Shown here: piece after piece, positions 51,887-61,660 of the stretch
Layout of the letters: every line of letters begins with the position of its first letter
Position numbering within the stretch: the first letter of the stretch is position 1
Source: Paenibacillus alvei DSM 29
GTDB lineage: Bacteria > Bacillota > Bacilli > Paenibacillales > Paenibacillaceae
Direction of reading: 5' to 3'
Assembly (NCBI RefSeq): GCF_000293805.1
Contig: NZ_AMBZ01000001.1
Coordinates: forward strand, 648,001 to 712,000
Length of the DNA stretch: 64,000 nt
Made by a program: the position numbers and the translations under genes
Notes under the pieces: generated by a model
The model's database searches: none
The model's input: only the letters and a program-made list of their open reading frames with translations
Told to the model about the DNA's origin: nothing

Positions 51887-53185
51887 TTACTTTTTCAAAT
51901 TATCCCATGCCTTCTGGAAGTCAGCGAACATTTTATCCTTATCCGACTTGCCAGCCATGTAGGCTTGAATCGCATTGCCGAATTCTTGCGTTGCGCCATC
52001 TGGGTACTTGAACCAGTTCCAGCTTAGCACTTTATTGTCTTGGCTGTACTTCACTACTTCTGCAGCAATGTCGCCAAGATCTTCCGCTGTCGCTTGAATC
52101 GTTGTCATCGCCGGGATGAACTTGAACTGCTTCGCAATGTATTCCTTGCCGATATCGGAGGATACCATCCAGTTCAGGAATGTCTTCGCTTCTTCCTTCA
52201 CCTTGGAGTTCTTGTTCACAACCCAGTTGTTCGGCACGCCAACGAGAAGCTTATCATTTTTCACCGCATCATCATCTATTGGCATCGGAAGCACGCCAAG
52301 ATTCAATTTCGGATCAATACTGTCAATTTGCACCTGTGTCCAGTTGCCTTGTTGCATCATAGCAGCCTCGCCCTTGGCAAACAGAGTTACTTGAGTATTA
52401 TAGTCCGTTGTCAGTGGGTTCTTATTGCCGTATTTCACCGTCAGATCGAGCATCTTCACCCATTTCTCGAATTCCGAATTTCCTTGGAACTTCGCGCTGC
52501 CATCAGTGAGTGCCTTAATGAATGCATTTGGATCCGCTTGCTGTGCAAACGCCACGTTCAAGTTGTGAATACCGAGGATCCACCATTCCTGATAACCGTC
52601 AGCGAATGGAGTAATGCCTGCTGCCTGAAGCTTCTTCGCTGCATCCTCAAGCTGGGTCAGCGTTTTTGGTATTTCGGTAATGCCTGCCTTCTGAAACAAA
52701 TCCTTATTGTAAATGAAGCCATAGCCTTCCAAGTTCATCGGCATGCCGTACAGCTTGCCATCCTTCGTCATTGGCTCCTTGGCAAGAGGGATTACATCCT
52801 TCACCCATGGCTCGCCAGACAAGTCTTCCAAATGATCCGCCCATGTGATCATTTCTTGATAGCCGCCATTATTGAAAATGTCCGGCGCATCGTTGCCAGC
52901 GAACTTCGCCTTCAATGCAGCGCCATAATCAGCACCGCCGCCGACTGTCTGGATATCCAGCTTAATATTCGGATAAGTCTTCTCGAACTCGCCCTTCAAT
53001 CGGTTTAGCGCTTCAGCAATTTCGACTTTGAACTGAAAAATTTTAACGGTCTTTACTTCTTGACTGCCGGTTCCTTTATCGTTACCGGAGCCAGATGCAC
53101 CTTCATTGCTCTTTGAACCACAGCCCGCCAGCATAACAGATACCGCCAACAGCATTAACAAAGACCATTTCGCGACTCGCTTCAT
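51887..53185 (-). CDS. Sugar ABC transporter substrate-binding lipoprotein
   Basis: A 432-aa lipoprotein: signal and lipobox MLAGC (Cys near 21), then a family 1 extracellular solute-binding fold with FEKTYPNIKLDIQTVGGGAD, DAPDIFNNGGYQEM, GEAAMMQQGNWTQVQ and EFGNAIQAYMAGKSDKDKMF. CUT1 class. ATG 53183-53185 (GGGAGG ahead). It lies 250 bases after the second permease with its own cre/promoter region, so it can be expressed at a higher level than the permeases. Substrate unknown; probably an oligosaccharide. Confidence 0.92.
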   Translation of the reverse strand: MKRVAKWSLLMLLAVSVMLAGCGSKSNEGASGSGNDKGTGSQEVKTVKIFQFKVEIAEALNRLKGEFEKTYPNIKLDIQTVGGGADYGAALKAKFAGNDAPDIFNNGGYQEMITWADHLEDLSGEPWVKDVIPLAKEPMTKDGKLYGMPMNLEGYGFIYNKDLFQKAGITEIPKTLTQLEDAAKKLQAAGITPFADGYQEWWILGIHNLNVAFAQQADPNAFIKALTDGSAKFQGNSEFEKWVKMLDLTVKYGNKNPLTTDYNTQVTLFAKGEAAMMQQGNWTQVQIDSIDPKLNLGVLPMPIDDDAVKNDKLLVGVPNNWVVNKNSKVKEEAKTFLNWMVSSDIGKEYIAKQFKFIPAMTTIQATAEDLGDIAAEVVKYSQDNKVLSWNWFKYPDGATQEFGNAIQAYMAGKSDKDKMFADFQKAWDNLKK

Positions 53186-53351
53186 TGCAAAGACCTCCCT
53201 TTGTCTGTGTACGCTCTTCATTCTGTTCGATCCCTGATCCTATCTTCTTCGTGTACCATTTCCACATTTTTCGCAAATCATACGATGGAACTGACTCACT
53301 GCTACCTAGTGGAACTAGCCATTCATCCACCATATTGCTGTTTGCACCTCG

Positions 53352-53357
53352 ATTATA
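53352..53357 (-). promoter_or_regulatory. -10 box of solute-binding protein promoter
   Basis: TATAAT on the minus strand, directly downstream of the cre site; a -35 is not clear. Confidence 0.45.
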
Positions 53358-53366
53358 ACCCCTTTC

Positions 53367-53381
53367 TTGCAAGCGGTTACA
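53367..53381. promoter_or_regulatory. cre site (CcpA) before the solute-binding protein gene
   Basis: TTGCAAGCGGTTACA fits WTGNAANCGNWNNCW at every position. It covers the expected -35 region of the gene, which suggests repression by CcpA with preferred sugars. Confidence 0.75.
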
Positions 53382-53435
53382 GAGAGAGTATTGACCAATC
53401 AGGTGGAATTCGTTGATCAGTTCTATTTGATTCGA

Positions 53436-54272
53436 TTATCCCTTTACCGAGCCTGCTGTGATTCCTTCGATAATATATTTCTGCATAGAAAGAAAGAAGA
53501 TGATGATTGGCGTAATGCCGAGCACTAGCGCAGGAAGCGCCAAGTCCCATTGTTTTGTGAACTGGCCAAAGAAGGCATAGGTCGCCAACGGAATCGTCCG
53601 CAGACTTGCACTTTGCAACATCAGCGAAGGAAGCAAATAGTCATTCCATATCCATAAACTGTTCAAAATCGCCACCGTTACGAACATCGGCTTCAGCAGC
53701 GGGAATACGACCTTCCAGAACACGCCGTAGGGCGTACAGCCGTCAACGACCGCCGCTTCCTCAATTTCAAGCGGAACTGATTTCATAAATCCATGGAACA
53801 AAAAGACCGACAGCGGAGCTCCAAAACCTAAGTAACATATAACCAGTCCCGTCATACTGTCCATCAGATTCAATGTGCCTGTAACCTTAACAAGCGGGAT
53901 CATAATAGATTGGAATGGGATGACCATCGCCGCCACGAACAGCATGAACAAGGTCCGATTGAACCGCGTATTATGACGCACCATCCGATATGCCGCCATC
54001 GCGCTGGTCAACCCCACCAGCAGAACACTCACCACTGTAATGAGCAGTGAATTGGTAAACGCCTGTGGGAATTTCGTTATTTCCCACGCTTTCTGATAGT
54101 TCCCCCATTCGAACGATGCGGGCCAGCTTGCCGCGTTAGACAGCAAATCCCCGAAGGACTTCACAGAGTTCACTAGCAAAAAATAGAACGGGACAAGAAA
54201 GATAAGACCTACAATGACCATCACAAATTCTAATATCAATGTTCGAACATGATATGATTTAGTCGCTCCCAT
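53436..54272 (-). CDS. Sugar ABC transporter permease, MalG type
   Basis: A 278-aa permease with six helices. EAA loop: EEAAVVDGCTPYGVFWKVVFPLLKP. N-terminal helix FVMVIVGLIFLVPFYFLLVNS. It starts at TAATG overlapping the upstream permease stop. It pairs with the MalF-type protein to form the CUT1 channel. Confidence 0.93.
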   Translation of the reverse strand: MGATKSYHVRTLILEFVMVIVGLIFLVPFYFLLVNSVKSFGDLLSNAASWPASFEWGNYQKAWEITKFPQAFTNSLLITVVSVLLVGLTSAMAAYRMVRHNTRFNRTLFMLFVAAMVIPFQSIMIPLVKVTGTLNLMDSMTGLVICYLGFGAPLSVFLFHGFMKSVPLEIEEAAVVDGCTPYGVFWKVVFPLLKPMFVTVAILNSLWIWNDYLLPSLMLQSASLRTIPLATYAFFGQFTKQWDLALPALVLGITPIIIFFLSMQKYIIEGITAGSVKG

Positions 54273-55153
54273 TACATTTCAACCTCCTTGCTCTTCGTGA
54301 TGCGCACTTGGATGAGCGTAATGGCGGAGACAATCAAGAAGAATACGAGCGCCTTGGCTGTACCGAGACCGTATCGATTATTCTGGAATGCCTCCAAGTA
54401 AATATTAAGGGCAACCGATTCGGTTGATTTGAACGGACCGCCCTTCGTCAGGGACAGGTTCAAATCGAACATCTTGAATGACCAGGAGATAGCTAAAAAT
54501 AAACATACCGTTACAGCCGGCATAATCAGCGGCACAATAATGTTGCGCAGCACTTGTCCACGGGTTGCCCCATCTATTTCTGCGGCTTCCAGCACGTCTT
54601 GGGGCACATTCATCATCGCTGCAATATAGATAACCATCAAGTATCCGGCAGTTTGCCAGACAAATACGATAATAATGCCCCAGAATGCTGTTGTCTCGTC
54701 ACCAAGCCAAGGCAGGTTGAAAAATTCAATTCCCGTCAAATCTCCTACTGCTGCAAATCCCTTAATGAAAATAAACTGCCAGATGAATCCGAGCAGCAAT
54801 CCCCCGATTACATTCGGCATAAAGAATACGGTTCGCAGCATATTGCGCAGCTTCAGTTGTCTTGTCAAAATATAAGCAAGACCAAAGCCGAACAGGTTCG
54901 TCAACACAATGCCGACGATTGTAAAGCGTGTTGTAAACCAGAAGGCCGGGAAGAAATCTGAGTCCTTCGCAAATATTTGAATGAAATTATCGAGCCCTAC
55001 CCATTTCACAGTTCCGGAAACTCCATTCCAATCCGTGAATGAGTAGAACATGCCGAGCAGGAATGGAATGATGATAATAAGGGTGAAAAAGAATGCCGCA
55101 GGTCCGATGAAGAAGACTTGCTGCAGGGCTTGAGATGCTCGTTTGCGCGACAT
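54272..55153 (-). CDS. Sugar ABC transporter permease, MalF type
   Basis: A 293-aa permease with six helices. EAA loop: LEAAEIDGATRGQVLRNIIVPLIMP. N-terminal helix FFIGPAAFFFTLIIIIPFLLGMFYSF. First gene of the transporter operon. No ATPase is encoded nearby, so it likely shares MsmX-type ATPase from elsewhere. A cre-like site lies about 70 bases upstream at 55222. Confidence 0.93.
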   Translation of the reverse strand: MSRKRASQALQQVFFIGPAAFFFTLIIIIPFLLGMFYSFTDWNGVSGTVKWVGLDNFIQIFAKDSDFFPAFWFTTRFTIVGIVLTNLFGFGLAYILTRQLKLRNMLRTVFFMPNVIGGLLLGFIWQFIFIKGFAAVGDLTGIEFFNLPWLGDETTAFWGIIIVFVWQTAGYLMVIYIAAMMNVPQDVLEAAEIDGATRGQVLRNIIVPLIMPAVTVCLFLAISWSFKMFDLNLSLTKGGPFKSTESVALNIYLEAFQNNRYGLGTAKALVFFLIVSAITLIQVRITKSKEVEM

Positions 55154-55221
55154 CCGAATCTCTCCTTTTCAACAGAAGTTATAGAGATTATGAAATCTTG
55201 TTGCTTTCAGTATGCACGCGA

Positions 55222-55236
55222 ATGTAAACGGTTACC
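55222..55236. promoter_or_regulatory. cre-like site between permease and sensor kinase genes
   Basis: ATGTAAACGGTTACC, 14 of 15 positions match WTGNAANCGNWNNCW. Divergent position lets it act on either or both directions. Confidence 0.6.
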
Positions 55237-55283
55237 ACAGATGGTCTTGAACGAAAAGGTGGAATATATTGACCCTCTCCTTA

Positions 55284-55296
55284 TGTAAGCGTTACA
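55284..55296. promoter_or_regulatory. 13-bp palindrome TGTAAGCGTTACA
   Basis: A perfect inverted repeat similar to cre but one base too short between the arms. It is only 25 bases before the kinase start codon. Possible operator for a LacI-type or related regulator. Confidence 0.45.
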
Positions 55297-55320
55297 CTGT
55301 GGATCTGAGGAGGCGATTGT

Positions 55321-57207
55321 ATGAAATGGAACAGTATTCGCACCAAACTTATCTTATTTATGCTCATTGCGACCATAGTCCCGACTGTCGCTACAATGAT
55401 CATTTTGTACAGCTACACGACCGATTCACTGAAGAAGCGCGCCATTGAGCAGAACCATCAGCTCATGTTCCAAGGGAAAACGAACTTAGCCAATTTCATT
55501 GATAATTTGAACCGCGCCTCCTTGACCATTTATACCGATTTTGAATTTTATCGCCAACTGGACAGAGGATATGACGACTATACGTTTGATTCCTACACCT
55601 ATATCACCCTGCAAAATATCGCATCATCTATGAATGGTATCTGGCAGGTATACTTCTACCGTACCGAAACGAAGCGAGCATCGCTGGTCATTCAAAGCAT
55701 TCCGCGGCGCATTTACGATGCAAAGGTACATGAGGATACAGCCCGCTATACGAAGGACGGCATTCAGATGCAGCCTACGCATTTGAGCCATACGTATGGA
55801 TTTTCTTCATCACCGTTCTTCTTCCCGAGTGTCCAGGTGTTCACCTTACATCGGCCGATCTACCGCATTCCTTCCAATGAACGCTTAGGAATGCTGTCCG
55901 TTGATGTGAAACTTGATTCACTTGCTCAAATTGTGGATCAGTTGTACGTCAAGGAGCAGGAAAGCATCTATTTGCTTGATGATTTGGGGCACGTGTTTTA
56001 TGCGGACGACCGGCAGCTCATTGGACAACAGCTGCAGGACAGCTGGTATGATCGAGATCAATTCAACAAACAGGAAAGCGGCCATTTCGAGCAGGATGGG
56101 GCCATCTTCATTCATGAGCGCGTCTCAACACCGCTGACAAATTGGACGATCGTGAAAAAGATACCGAAGTCGTATTTGCTTCAGGGGGCGAACCAAGCGG
56201 CAATCATTAATATAATGCTCATTGCCTTGTCCCTTATCGTCATTATCATTGCCACGATTATCGTATCTTTCCGCATTACGAGGCCGGTACGTCAGCTCGT
56301 TCGCTACATTAACCAAGTACAGACCGGGAACTTGCGTGTAGATATTCAACCCGTCAGCAATGATGAGATTGGCGTCGTCTTAAAGCGGTTCCGCAATATG
56401 ATGGACATGATTAACAACCTTATTTTGCGGGAATATCAGCTTGAGCTCGCGAACAAGTCGAACCAGCTTAAGGCGCTGCAAGCGCAGATTAACCCGCATT
56501 TCATGAATAATGCGCTGCAATCGATTGGCACACAGGCGCTGCAGCATAATGCGCCACATATTTATAAACTTGTTACCGCACTGGGCAAAATGATGCGCTA
56601 CAGCATGTACACGGATCAGAGTACGGCAACTGTCCAAGAAGAGATTGATCATGTGAAAGCCTATCTGCAGTTGCAGGCACAGCGATTTGAAAATACGTTC
56701 CAAGCTGTATTCGACATTGACGAGCGAACACTGGACATTCATCTGCCGAAGATGACGCTTCAGCCTCTCGTAGAGAATTATTTCAAGCATGGAATAGACC
56801 GTTCTGTACCGAGCGGACAGCTTACGATCCGTTGCAGTTGCATGCAGCGAACGGAACAACAGCAAGACGAAGCAGAGGTTCAATATTTGCAGCTTGTGGT
56901 AGAAGATAACGGGCGAGGCATGACCTTGATGCGCCGGATTGAGCTGAACGAAAAGCTTCAAGAGGTGCATCCCGAGCTGTTGGGTACACGGACAAGCCAT
57001 GCCATATCACGAGATGAGTTCTTATCGGACAACGCTGCTGGCTCCTCGTCCAGTATTGGACTCGTCAATGTGCTTGCCCGACTACAGCTATTCACGGATG
57101 GCCGTTCAACAATGAAGGTGGAGGAAAAGGTACCTCATGGTACTCGCATTGTCATAGAGATGGGATTGGAGCGTGAGAATGAACATGAAGGCACTGATCG
57201 TAGATGA
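55321..57207 (+). CDS. YesM-type sensor histidine kinase
   Basis: A 628-aa membrane kinase. Helix 1 (LILFMLIATIVPTVATMIILY, about 11-31), an extracellular Cache-like sensor (about 35-290), helix 2 (IINIMLIALSLIVIIIATIIVSF), HAMP (about 315-370), the phosphorylated His393 in QAQINPHFMNNALQSIG, and HATPase with LQPLVENYFKHGI and VEDNGRGM. This is the YesM/LytS class which controls carbohydrate uptake genes in Paenibacillus. Overlaps the response regulator gene by 29 bases. It is divergent from the sugar ABC operon, its probable target. Confidence 0.93.
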   Translation: MKWNSIRTKLILFMLIATIVPTVATMIILYSYTTDSLKKRAIEQNHQLMFQGKTNLANFIDNLNRASLTIYTDFEFYRQLDRGYDDYTFDSYTYITLQNIASSMNGIWQVYFYRTETKRASLVIQSIPRRIYDAKVHEDTARYTKDGIQMQPTHLSHTYGFSSSPFFFPSVQVFTLHRPIYRIPSNERLGMLSVDVKLDSLAQIVDQLYVKEQESIYLLDDLGHVFYADDRQLIGQQLQDSWYDRDQFNKQESGHFEQDGAIFIHERVSTPLTNWTIVKKIPKSYLLQGANQAAIINIMLIALSLIVIIIATIIVSFRITRPVRQLVRYINQVQTGNLRVDIQPVSNDEIGVVLKRFRNMMDMINNLILREYQLELANKSNQLKALQAQINPHFMNNALQSIGTQALQHNAPHIYKLVTALGKMMRYSMYTDQSTATVQEEIDHVKAYLQLQAQRFENTFQAVFDIDERTLDIHLPKMTLQPLVENYFKHGIDRSVPSGQLTIRCSCMQRTEQQQDEAEVQYLQLVVEDNGRGMTLMRRIELNEKLQEVHPELLGTRTSHAISRDEFLSDNAAGSSSSIGLVNVLARLQLFTDGRSTMKVEEKVPHGTRIVIEMGLERENEHEGTDRR

Positions 57208-58897
57208 TGAGAAGCATGTGCGGGATGCAATCCGGTTGCTTGTCGCTTGGGATACGCATGGAATTGATACGATTATGGAAGCTGCAGACGGCGAGCAGGC
57301 AGTCCAATTGATTAAGCAGCACAAGCCCCAAGTAGTCATGACCGATATGATGATGCCCGCCATGAGCGGAACAGCTCTTATGGAGTGGATGAGCCGTCAT
57401 GCTCCTTCGAGCAAAATCATTGCCATCAGCGGACATGATGATTTCGCACTCGTTCGCCATGCAATGCAGCATGGCGGCATGGACTATATATTGAAGCCGA
57501 TCGACCCAGATACAGTGAATGCTGCCATCCATAAAGCGGTAATCGCATGGAAGCGCGAGGAGGAGAACCGCCAGTCAAGCCAGCGGCAGCGTATGCAAGC
57601 TAATGAATTCAAGCCTATGCTGGCTGAGAAGCTGTGGTCTGGATTGCTGGACGATCCTTGTGTATATGAGGGAAATGTACGTAGGCTGCAGCAAGAGCTC
57701 CACCTGCCTGCCGCCATTACGAGCGCTCGGCTTGCAGTTGCGCGGATCAACGCGACACATGCCAGCCTGCGCGGAAGGTTCGGCGACAACAGACAGCTTC
57801 TATTCTATTCGCTCGTCAATATCGCCGATGAGCTGCTGAACGGTCACGCCTGCGCATCGAATGAACCGCGGCAGTATGCTTCTGCAAGCGGAACCGCCTT
57901 CCGCTATGGAGCCGCTTCCGATGAGCTTGTCATCATTATGTGGGACTCCCCGCAACGACTGGAATCGTTCTTGGAGCAATTGAATGCAGGATTGGAACAG
58001 ACCTACAAGCATCGACTGCACTTCGGGATATCGAAAACGTTCTCCCTGCCCTTAGGAATAACAGACGGGTATTCTGAGGCCAAGAGCGCGCTGATGCAGC
58101 GCAATCTGCTCATACACGGAGTTCATATCCATACTGTACAGAATAGCGCTGGTGCGGAGGAGTTGACTCGAAATGCCCCTCCTACCTTACATGGAGGAAC
58201 AGGCAAGCAGATACGGCTCGCCTCCTTCGAGGAAGAGTGGAGGCTCGCCCTGTTAAGCGGGCATGAAGAGCAGCTGCGGCAGGCTGTCCACGCCTTCATT
58301 CAGGCGCAGAAACTGCTGCCTCAGTTGACACCCGATATGCTCGTCGGCTGGATAAAGGAATGGGAAGCCCTGCGTGTACGTATGACTCAAGCCGCTGCTC
58401 CCGATGCTGACGCAGCCGATAAACTTCTGGTTGACTCACAAGACCAGTTGTTCATTCCATATCATTGCCCAGAATGCTTGGATCATTTCGCATGGCAGGA
58501 CTGGGAGCAATCGTGGCTGTCAGCGATGAAGCAGTTGGCTTGCCTCCTGCTGCAGCAGAAGAAGGAAGCACAGCATATCATCTATGATATCGCCAAGTAT
58601 GTGGAGCAGCACTATCATGAGGAGGTATCGCTGCAGGATATCGCTCAGCGCTTTTATGTCAGCCGCGAATACATTTCCCGCAAATTCAAGCAGCAGTTTG
58701 GCATCAACCTGTCCGATTACATGACGAATATTCGCATGAACAAGGCGCTTCGCCTTCTGCTCAACCCTCACCTTCGTATTGCCCAAGTAGCCGAAATGGT
58801 AGGGTACCAGGATGAGAAATACTTCAGTAAAGTGTTCAAAAAGACACAAGGCATGTCACCGAACATGTATCGCAAGCGGCAAACGAATATGCAGTAG
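57179..58897 (+). CDS. YesN-type AraC response regulator
   Basis: A 572-aa regulator: receiver domain (MKALIVDDEKHVRDAIRLLV, phosphorylated Asp56 in TDMMMP, Lys in YILKPID), a long middle region (about 125-460) and a C-terminal AraC domain (ISRKFKQQFGINLSDYMTNIRM, IAQVAEMVGYQDEKYFSKVFKKTQGM). ATG 57179 was chosen: GGAG lies 11-14 bases ahead; a GTG two codons earlier is in frame. Partner of the upstream kinase. Confidence 0.92.
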   Translation: MNMKALIVDDEKHVRDAIRLLVAWDTHGIDTIMEAADGEQAVQLIKQHKPQVVMTDMMMPAMSGTALMEWMSRHAPSSKIIAISGHDDFALVRHAMQHGGMDYILKPIDPDTVNAAIHKAVIAWKREEENRQSSQRQRMQANEFKPMLAEKLWSGLLDDPCVYEGNVRRLQQELHLPAAITSARLAVARINATHASLRGRFGDNRQLLFYSLVNIADELLNGHACASNEPRQYASASGTAFRYGAASDELVIIMWDSPQRLESFLEQLNAGLEQTYKHRLHFGISKTFSLPLGITDGYSEAKSALMQRNLLIHGVHIHTVQNSAGAEELTRNAPPTLHGGTGKQIRLASFEEEWRLALLSGHEEQLRQAVHAFIQAQKLLPQLTPDMLVGWIKEWEALRVRMTQAAAPDADAADKLLVDSQDQLFIPYHCPECLDHFAWQDWEQSWLSAMKQLACLLLQQKKEAQHIIYDIAKYVEQHYHEEVSLQDIAQRFYVSREYISRKFKQQFGINLSDYMTNIRMNKALRLLLNPHLRIAQVAEMVGYQDEKYFSKVFKKTQGMSPNMYRKRQTNMQ

Positions 58898-58914
58898 TGA
58901 AAAAACACGACAAC

Positions 58915-58970
58915 AAGGGCGTCCTTATGGGCAGGCTGTACAGATTGCTCATTGGGACGCCCTTTCTTAT
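58915..58970 (+). terminator. Terminator after the YesN-type gene
   Basis: AAGGGCGTCC (58915-58924) and GGACGCCCTT (58955-58964), followed by T-rich sequence. Confidence 0.7.
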
Positions 58971-59065
58971 GTCTAATGTTATGAAGGAGGTACAGAGAAT
59001 CAATGCCGTAGATCCGCTGCGACATTATTTCTACATTGCAGCGGCATGATTAGAAGTATGTAACT

Positions 59066-60199
59066 TCAATCGCTTTTTTCATCGAAATTGCGGCTTGAAT
59101 CTCTTCTTTTCCAATGTTGGGCTCGTCTCCTCTTCCACCATGCGATGATCAGAAGCAACAGCGGATACAGCAGCAGCATAGTTGCAGAAAATAACGGTTC
59201 TGTGGTCATAAACAAATCCACCATGTCCTGTAAATTATCGGAAATCCAGAAACTCATCGCGATGATGAGAACGCCGATCGGAAAAATGATTGGCCGATAA
59301 TCCTTTAGCCTCAGCCACTGAGCGGTTCCAAGCACAAGCACGTAATACCAGGCGGCAATTTGCACGAAGCCGCCCATTACCCACAGAACGACTACTATCG
59401 CTTCCACATGCTCAAAGAACCCTGCAAGGCTGATATAGCGAGATGCCACAAATACAGGGAAGGTAAACATCGATGTCAGCGGGCCAAATAAGAACAAGCA
59501 AACTAAATTGGTAAGTACCATGGTAAGCAGCGTAAGGATTAGCGGTGATAAGCTCCATTTTATACGGCTGCGGTTACCGATTGCATAAGGAAGGAAAAAT
59601 CCGATTAGCAAAAATCCCAAAAACCAAGTTGCTGGTGTAATCGAACCTTCCAGAACAAGCCTCCATCCATTGTTCAAAATCGGAAACATCTCAGTCGCAC
59701 TTAATTCGGGAAGAAGAAATAGCGGGATCGAGAGCAACAAAATCATAAACAACGGAGCAATGAGCAGGGCAAATTTGCCGATGACTTCGATTCCTCCACG
59801 GATTGCTACGGCGCATACAAATATAAGGGCAGTATTAATAACCGTCTCAGGGGTGCGAATGAGCAGGGATCCAACGATAAATTCTCCATATTCCCTTACA
59901 ATGAGCCCTACATTATGCAGCAGAAAAAATAGAAATACTCCGTTCACTATCATACCGGCCCAGCGTCCAATGAGCTGGGGTGCGTATTCGACCATCGTCA
60001 TTTCGGGGTAGTACCGATTTAGACACATAGCAATAAACAATGTGATAAATCCCGCCACTGAGCCGATGATCGATGTCATCCACGCATCTCGGCCCGCGAT
60101 TTGGGAAGCTACCGTTGGAATCACGAGCACGGCTGTGGCGCACACCATCAAATAGGTCAGCATGCACAGCTGCGGCCAAGTTATTCGTCCTCGTTCCAT
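59066..60199 (-). CDS. GerB-family germination receptor permease subunit
   Basis: A 377-aa, ten-helix protein of the spore germination permease family (B subunit). N-terminal segment ITWPQLCMLTYLMVCATAVLVIPT, with RDAWMTSIIGSVAGFI. ATG 60197-60199 has AAGGAG 12 bases ahead; an earlier in-frame ATG overlaps the small gene. It is the last gene of a gerA-gerC-small-gerB operon. The order with gerC before gerB is common in Paenibacillus. Confidence 0.92.
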   Translation of the reverse strand: MERGRITWPQLCMLTYLMVCATAVLVIPTVASQIAGRDAWMTSIIGSVAGFITLFIAMCLNRYYPEMTMVEYAPQLIGRWAGMIVNGVFLFFLLHNVGLIVREYGEFIVGSLLIRTPETVINTALIFVCAVAIRGGIEVIGKFALLIAPLFMILLLSIPLFLLPELSATEMFPILNNGWRLVLEGSITPATWFLGFLLIGFFLPYAIGNRSRIKWSLSPLILTLLTMVLTNLVCLFLFGPLTSMFTFPVFVASRYISLAGFFEHVEAIVVVLWVMGGFVQIAAWYYVLVLGTAQWLRLKDYRPIIFPIGVLIIAMSFWISDNLQDMVDLFMTTEPLFSATMLLLYPLLLLIIAWWKRRRAQHWKRRDSSRNFDEKSD

Positions 60200-60228
60200 A
60201 CCCTTTCCAACTCCTTCTTTTAACAGGA

Positions 60229-60467
60229 TCATGCTGGATGCTTCAACCATAACAACAGCGGCTTGTATACGAAATCAATCCATTGTCGGGGCGACGTCCA
60301 TGGAGGGAACTGGCTTATAGAGATGACAACGATCCAGGCGAGCCCCCACAACACAAAAAACGCCTTTTTTCTCTGTCACTCCGCTTGGAAAAAGTACCGA
60401 TCTTCCATTCCCAGATCAAATTGATAATCAACAGCAGGCTCATTCCCGCTAGAAAATGGTTCCCCAT
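60229..60467 (-). pseudogene. Small two-helix membrane protein of the ger operon (D-subunit-like), frameshifted
   Basis: ATG 60465-60467 shares one base with the gerC stop (TAATG), so it is translationally coupled. It opens MGNHFLAGMSLLLIINLIWEW (helix 1), then the frame is lost after SDREK. The adjacent frame continues FFVLWGLAWIVVISISQFP (helix 2) and PLLLWLKHPA, stop at 60229-60231. One extra base in T6 60365-60370 or A6 60355-60360 (plus strand) would give a single 79-aa two-helix protein. GerA-type operons of Bacillus may carry such small D subunits. Family assignment is by size, topology and position. Confidence 0.7.
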
Positions 60468-61660
60468 TAATGCACACCCGCCTTCTGCTCAATGGTGCTT
60501 GTGATGCTGCCTGGCCGCTCAATCAGAGCATGTACGCGAATTTCAATTTTCATATTGGCATAAATATGATCCCAATTCGGCCCTATCTGCTCTTTCCATT
60601 GTGATGGGTACTTTCGGTGTACGCGCGCTGCGAAATCGAACACATCGGTGGACAGCTTCTTTTGTGACATTGAAATGGATTGCTTAATGATCTGTTCGAT
60701 GTTCGCTTCTATCTTGGTTTCTGCTTGACGTGCTTGATCCGAATCGGATACGTCCAGCTTGGTGCTATTTTGTGTCATATCCATGAAGGCAACCAGCTTC
60801 ATCCGCATTGTCAACTGCTTCCCATCCCAATACGGATCGAACGTCAACGTATTGTGGCGAACCCGAAGCGACAAACAGTCCTTTCCATCCCCTTCCTTGC
60901 ATAAAGAGACCGTTAAACGCTTCTTCTCCCCCCGCAGCCACATCACGCCAATCACATCTTTACCGCCTATTTCGCCAACATAATGATCCTTTTTGAAGAC
61001 GGACAGCTTATCTATCGAAGGGACACGGACACCAAGCTCGCTCGTCTTCCATTCCACAAACGGAGCAAACCCCATCGATGAATCTCCGGCCATCATCTTC
61101 ATATAATCGAGCAGCGTAACATCCCATATAGAACGCGACTTGCCAAGATCCTTGAACATCTCTGCGACGTTCTGATGGAGTTGAGGCATTGACTTAAGGA
61201 AATCGCTTGCTTCCCCATCTGTAATAAATATAAGGGCATGCTCACGCGGATTCTGATATCGCAGGAAGAAGTCGAAATGTTTGAGAAGCCCCTCTTCTGC
61301 AAGCTTTTTGCTAATCACGTATACTTCGGTTTGTCCCCAAAATATATATCGTGGCATCTTATTTTGCAGCTCAAATACGGCCTCGCCAAGTGTTTTGCCA
61401 TTCGCCGAAAATACAGTTGTTGAGCCACCTTTTCCACCCTCCTTGCCCCCGCTGGAAGAAGAAGAAGCTCCTCCTTCTTTAGGGACGTATACCTGCAATG
61501 TCGTCTTTATTCCCCCATCCCCGTCCTGATCCAATCCGGCAGCAAGAATAATGGAGAGCTGCTCAATTTCAGTCCGATCCCAGCAGCTTGCAAGCAGGGG
61601 CACCAGCAGACAGAGAAGAATTGTGCTGGCTATATATCGAATCATTCGAGTCAAACGCAT
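60467..61660 (-). CDS. GerC-family germination lipoprotein
   Basis: A 397-aa lipoprotein (C subunit). Lipobox LLASC (Cys near 26) followed by WDRTEIEQLSIILAAGLDQD, the standard GerC beginning. Later: ALIFITDGEASDFLK and the C-terminal AARVHRKYPSQWKEQIGPNWD, also typical. A Ser/Gly-rich insert (GGASSSSSGGKEGGKGG) lies near residue 70. It is 94 bases after gerA and coupled to the small gene. Confidence 0.94.
   Translation of the reverse strand: MRLTRMIRYIASTILLCLLVPLLASCWDRTEIEQLSIILAAGLDQDGDGGIKTTLQVYVPKEGGASSSSSGGKEGGKGGSTTVFSANGKTLGEAVFELQNKMPRYIFWGQTEVYVISKKLAEEGLLKHFDFFLRYQNPREHALIFITDGEASDFLKSMPQLHQNVAEMFKDLGKSRSIWDVTLLDYMKMMAGDSSMGFAPFVEWKTSELGVRVPSIDKLSVFKKDHYVGEIGGKDVIGVMWLRGEKKRLTVSLCKEGDGKDCLSLRVRHNTLTFDPYWDGKQLTMRMKLVAFMDMTQNSTKLDVSDSDQARQAETKIEANIEQIIKQSISMSQKKLSTDVFDFAARVHRKYPSQWKEQIGPNWDHIYANMKIEIRVHALIERPGSITSTIEQKAGVH

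Noticed and set aside
52040-53008. A 322-codon open frame on the plus strand
   Set aside because: It lies antisense to the clear solute-binding protein gene and shows no family motifs; the length follows from codon use on the other strand.
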